Source of the DNA: Mytilisepta virgata
Taxonomy: Eukaryota; Mollusca; Bivalvia; Mytilida; Mytilidae
DNA length: 64,000 bases
Reading direction: 5' to 3'
Assembly (NCBI GenBank): GCA_028015205.1
Contig: CM051517.1
Coordinates: 44,093,135 to 44,157,134, forward strand
Shown here: positions 60,041 through 64,000 of the stretch, piece after piece
Position numbering within the stretch: the stretch's first letter is position 1
How the letters are laid out: each line of letters opens with the position of its first letter
Notes under the pieces: model-generated
Database searches by the model: none
Seen by the model: the letters and a program-made list of their open reading frames with translations, nothing else
What the model was told of the DNA's origin: nothing
Made by a program: the position numbers and the translations under genes

Positions 60041-61798
60041 CTAGGATCAATTTTGGAATAAAAAGGCAGGGCCAGGATTTTGGCAAAATAAAAAGGCTGG
60101 ATCACTTTAGGTGTAAAAAAAAATGCAGGACATGTGTCAATCTTTAATTATTTTACAACGTATGTTGAGAAACTGATACACAAAGAGTCGCACACTTAAA
60201 TTGTTGGTCAGTAATCTATGCTAAGTCTTTATCTCATTGTGCACAAAAATTATTTTCAATTGAGAATTTGTGTTATAATTTACGTATTGGATACGTTTGA
60301 GAAAGATATACTGTTTTTATTTCGTTTTAGACGAGGTGAGGTAATTTTCAAGACTTTTGTGGGTTTTTTTTATGCAATCAGCGGGGGAGGAGAGGCGTTT
60401 GAATATATAATTTGTGAAATCATTTCTTCCTTACTGTTTGTAGCAAATACTATATCGGTGGCGCTTTGTTTTTATTTTTAGGTCTGTATTTAACCAGGCG
60501 CAAGCTGGCAGCCACTTTTTTGAAATGTCTAAAAAACCAATATTTATATAAGAATATAATATTTTGAAATGCCAGCAGCCATTTAGGTAGCAGCCACATT
60601 TGAGATACATGTAAAAACCTATAAATTACGACAGACTCATTCAATCTTGAACGCCAAAAGGAACATAATTAGCATTATAAAAAGTTTGTTTCTGCGTATT
60701 AGTGAATGGTAGATACCATATTAGTATTATAAACCAAAGGCGATATTAACCTTAGTAATTCAAATTAAACTTCTCAATAATATATATAATTTATACTTCA
60801 AATTATATATTTAAACGCCGCGACTCTTTATGTATCAGTTTCTCAACATACGTTGTAAAATAATTAAAGATAATACGTCTTAAGGGATCATTTGATGTTT
60901 ATGAGGGGGGGGGGGGGGGGGCTAAGGATCAAAAGTTTGGTTCTGCCTATATTTTTTTTGGCTTCTATTTCGACCCACATTTTTATTTTCATTTACACCG
61001 AAAAATGTCCTGATTGGCAAGTGTCCTGCATTTTGTTCACACCTACAGTGATCCTGCCTTTTTAATTTGCCAAAATCCTGGTCCTGCCTTTTTATTCCAA
61101 AATTGATGCTACCCCCCTCCCCAACCCCCCTCCCCCCTCAAAAAATGGTTGATCCCTATTAATAAAACATCAGGGGTTTGAGTCGCTCTGATGATGGGTA
61201 TAGCCTTGAACCTATTAATCTATCTGAACAGGTACCCGAAACACTTGGGTAGGGGTTGAATAATTTATGGCAGATTGGGAGTGGTCTCAAATTAATCTGT
61301 TAATACCGAAGTAACTCGAAGATCATTTCCGAATGAACAACATAACGTTGATCAACATAACGATTCAACATTACAACATAATACTTCAACATTACAACAT
61401 AATACTTCGACATTACAACATAATAACTCGACACAATGAAATAAAGTTGCTACTTGACATCACGTGATGAAAATGCAACATAACATTATACTAATTGGAC
61501 GGAACGAAAAATAATAATTTAACATGATAATAAGTTGATCTAACGTAATAAAATAATGATTTAACGTAACAGTATAATCAATTGACCCAACAAAACGATC
61601 TTTTAACACCACAACAAATTGATTCGACTGAATGAAATAATAATTGCACATAACAAAATAGAAATTAACTCAATGAAATAATATTTGAACATAACAACAT
61701 AAGAACAAACAACACAATCAGACAATTTGACTTAATAAAACAACAAATGGACATAACAACATTATGGAAATGAACATAAGACAGCTGTGGCGTTCCAT
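59253..61798. mobile_element. 2.5-kb palindromic foldback element
   Basis: The left arm (59253 to about 60195) is the near-perfect reverse complement of the right arm (about 60813 to 61798), from TATGGAACGCCACAGCTGTC at one end to GACAGCTGTGGCGTTCCAT at the other. AAAGGAC flanks both sides (59246-59252, 61799-61805). The arms contain TTATGTTGTAATGTTG-type short repeats, poly(G) runs (about 60008-60040 and 60905-60920) and, nested, the MITE family also seen at 32127-32358. The loop of about 620 bp contains no recognisable protein. No transposase, so non-autonomous. Confidence 0.9.
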
Positions 61799-61805
61799 AA
61801 AGGAC

Positions 61806-62238
61806 AATATGAGAACAAAAGTTGTGGTGTATTACCATTATGTTTGGTTAAATATATTCAAACCCCCAATATATGTAGTGTCATATATAGGAATTTAAGG
61901 ATCGATAAATACGGAATTAAGGAACCAATAAAACCAAAATGTGCCAACTTTCAGAAAAATCGGATCGTAATATATCATTGTGAACGTATATTGTATAGAA
62001 CGTTACTGAAAATTTTCAGATACAAGATTTTCAGTCAACGGCATCATTTTCACTAAAAAGATTTTGACACCAAAGAATGTTTGACTATGGCAGAGGTATT
62101 GTGTTCTAAATAACAGTTCCAGTTATCCTTCTTCTCCTACATGCTGAACAAATTTAAGAATCGTTGACTTAAGCTGTGGTGTTCAAATATACAATTGTGA
62201 TACCAGTTTAAAGACAACGCATTTAAATCGCAACTAGG
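61806..62238. other. Short spacer between two foldback elements
   Basis: A+T-rich single-copy-looking DNA; nothing recognised. Confidence 0.4.
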
Positions 62239-62244
62239 AGCTGT

Positions 62245-63184
62245 TACGGGGCGCCGAATGGGACTCTTGTGGTTTTGTACTCGATATTCAATTTTGTACG
62301 GACAAAAGTAAGTTTTGTTCAACAAAAATGAGTTCAGTTTTACAAAATTTGTAGCATACTACAAATTTAAATTTTGTCATACAAAATTATCTTTCAGTGG
62401 ACAAAAGTTACTTTTGTCATCACAAAATTCATTTTTCTATCACAGACTTTACTTTTTTACCTAATTTGAAAATTGGGCGACAAAAGTCAATTTTGTATGC
62501 AAATTAGTTTAGTTTGGATTCTGTGAACTAATTTGTTTACAAAACTGAGATTTTGTCACAAAATTCAATTTTTTGTTTATTTTTGTGTAGACAAAATTGA
62601 GTTTTGTTAAACAGTAGTGAAAATTTAACACAAAAGTCAATTTTGTGCCACAGTGGCTTTAATGTCAACAATTGACGTCAATCACGTGTATCCCATAAGT
62701 AACATGGGTTTGTTGGCATTAAAGCAAAAGAAGGACGTCATATTAGAATAATCACTATTGCACAAAATGTACTATATTTGAAATATATACTTTATTAGGT
62801 ATTACTTACTTTTGCAAAATAGCGTATCACCCATATGATGTGTCCTTGAACCTTCGAGACCCGCGGTTACTATATCCAATGAGAGGCCTTCTTGACTTTT
62901 GTGACACAAAATTGACTTTTGTGACAAAAATGACTTTTGTGACACAAAATTGACTTTTGTGTTAAATTTTCCCTTCTGTTTAACAAAACTCAATTTTGTA
63001 TGCAAATAGTTTATATTTGCATACCTAAATGAATTTTGTCATTACAAAATTGAAGTTCTCATAAAACAAGTCTGTATCACATAGTTTTGTAAGACAAAAA
63101 TGATATTGTTATGACAAAATTAAATTTTGTGTACACAAAATTGATTTTGATTACAAAAAGTTCAAGTCCCATTCGGCGCCCCGT
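62245..63184. mobile_element. Foldback element of ACAAAA...TTTTGT micro-palindromes
   Basis: The left end TACGGGGCGCCGAATGGGAC and right end GTCCCATTCGGCGCCCCGT are exact reverse complements, flanked by AGCTGT (62239-62244 and 63185-63190). Between them dozens of ACAAAAT...ATTTTGT words face each other at short spacing, so the element is self-complementary at several scales. Non-coding. The ends resemble those of the elements at 18551 and 59253. Confidence 0.85.
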
Positions 63185-63190
63185 AGCTGT

Positions 63191-63960
63191 ATGATCGTGC
63201 TGTAAGGCGAGGCCTTTTGCTCGATCACTGTTGATAAACTAACACGGAATTTATTATCTCGTCTTTTGTTATGATTAAATGTTACATTACTTATATCTTC
63301 ACATTAACCCACAACGGATATTTAGCATATTGGATATTGTCTAGTATGCAATATGGAATCGGTATAATAATTTTCCATGGTCTAGTTGTTATCTTAAAGT
63401 TGTGAAGTTCTTGTTCATGAGAGAATGTTCATAATAAAATCATTAAACCTTGATATCTTATAATAATACCTTTCAGCCTTAATTTTAGAAATGTGTGACT
63501 TGTTTTGTTATTGCACATTTATAATTGAGTTTAATCTGACAAATGTTTCAGCAATCATATTCACCTGTGTTTATCTCATGTTACAGGCTATTTTCTCTAT
63601 GGAAGAATACATTATCATTAGTTTTTTTTTCATATTTATTGATATGCTTGTGTGTATGTCAAAAAGGGAGGCAACATCAGCAGAAAATAACAAATATAGT
63701 AACTGTTCTGTGGACGAAACGGTCGTCTCTATCTTGGTATTAGCATAAATGTCAACTGTTAAAGGTCTTACAGTGAGGGAAAACAGCAACAAAAGCACGG
63801 ATCACATTATGTTTGTGTTGTGTTGTATTGGTTAATTTGTCTTGTACACTATCTACATATTTACCTTACAAATGTATTGTAGAGGTGTTTGTCTTGTATA
63901 CTGTTTAGATAAGTAGTATATATGCGGTTTTTAGTTATTATTTGAGGAGGAGGTGCTAAG
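63191..63960. other. Intergenic, nothing recognised
   Basis: A+T-rich; short open frames here show no family match. It leads into the motif cluster at the window edge. Confidence 0.4.
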
Positions 63961-63973
63961 GAGGTGAGGGAAG

Positions 63974-64000
63974 TGACGTCATCGGAAGCCGAAATGACGT
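63974..64000. promoter_or_regulatory. CRE and ETS motif cluster at the window edge
   Basis: TGACGTCA (63974-63981) is a perfect CRE, followed by CGGAAG (63983-63988), an ETS-type site, and a second half-site TGACGT (63995-64000). Such a group in otherwise A+T-rich DNA is typical of housekeeping promoters, so a gene may start just right of the window. Confidence 0.45.

Noticed and set aside
60218..60481. Open frame in the loop of the large palindrome as a possible transposase
   Set aside because: It is short, low-complexity and hydrophobic with no DDE-type or DNA-binding motif.

Overview
The window is eukaryotic nuclear DNA. It is strongly A+T-rich, its genes are split into short exons by GT-AG introns (with one GC-AG intron), and it is full of inverted-repeat transposons, tRNA-derived SINEs, a LINE and minisatellites. 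A marine invertebrate, most likely a bivalve mollusc, fits best. The reasons are the repeat style (elements bounded by AGCTCACCTGG / CCAGGTGAGC with inner tandem monomers; a SINE whose tail is AAAC-rich), TTAGGG telomere-type repeats, and protein sequences close to animal FAM219, ALDH1 and secreted vWA proteins. The clade is inferred from repeat style and memory of such genomes, not from a search.

Three protein genes can be built exon by exon. (1) 109-6679, plus strand: the last four coding exons of a FAM219-family gene; its 5' end lies left of the window. (2) 26028-40405, plus strand: a complete 14-exon cytosolic aldehyde dehydrogenase of the ALDH1/ALDH2 group, 494 residues with all catalytic residues present. 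(3) 54209 down to 43127, minus strand: a four-exon gene for a secreted protein with one intact von Willebrand A domain and a second degenerate A-like domain. Its signal peptide is split by a 22-nt micro-exon, and a decayed LINE lies antisense in its long second intron.

The rest is intron and intergenic DNA dominated by mobile elements. 3.4-6.3 kb: a 175-bp tandem array and a nested pair of inverted-repeat elements. 7.2-7.8 kb: a 0.67-kb MITE. 10.3-14.3 kb: two AGCTCACC-family elements. 15.1-16.2 kb: an element with a 9-bp target duplication (Mutator-like). 17.1-17.7 kb: a TA-flanked MITE. 18.55-19.54 kb: a foldback element whose arms are a 21-bp minisatellite and whose centre is a TTAGGG array. 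37.2-37.8 kb: 18 copies of a 32-bp unit inside the aldehyde dehydrogenase gene. 41.4 kb: a 204-bp hAT-type MITE. 49.3-52.8 kb: the LINE. 59.25-61.8 kb: a 2.5-kb palindrome. 62.2-63.2 kb: a third foldback, built of ACAAAA...TTTTGT micro-palindromes. The last 30 bases carry CRE and ETS motifs and may begin the promoter of a gene to the right.

The three genes show no sign of working together; they are ordinary neighbours. The most unusual material is the set of long foldback elements that share TAYGGR-type ends and 5-7 bp target duplications, one of which carries telomeric repeats at its centre.
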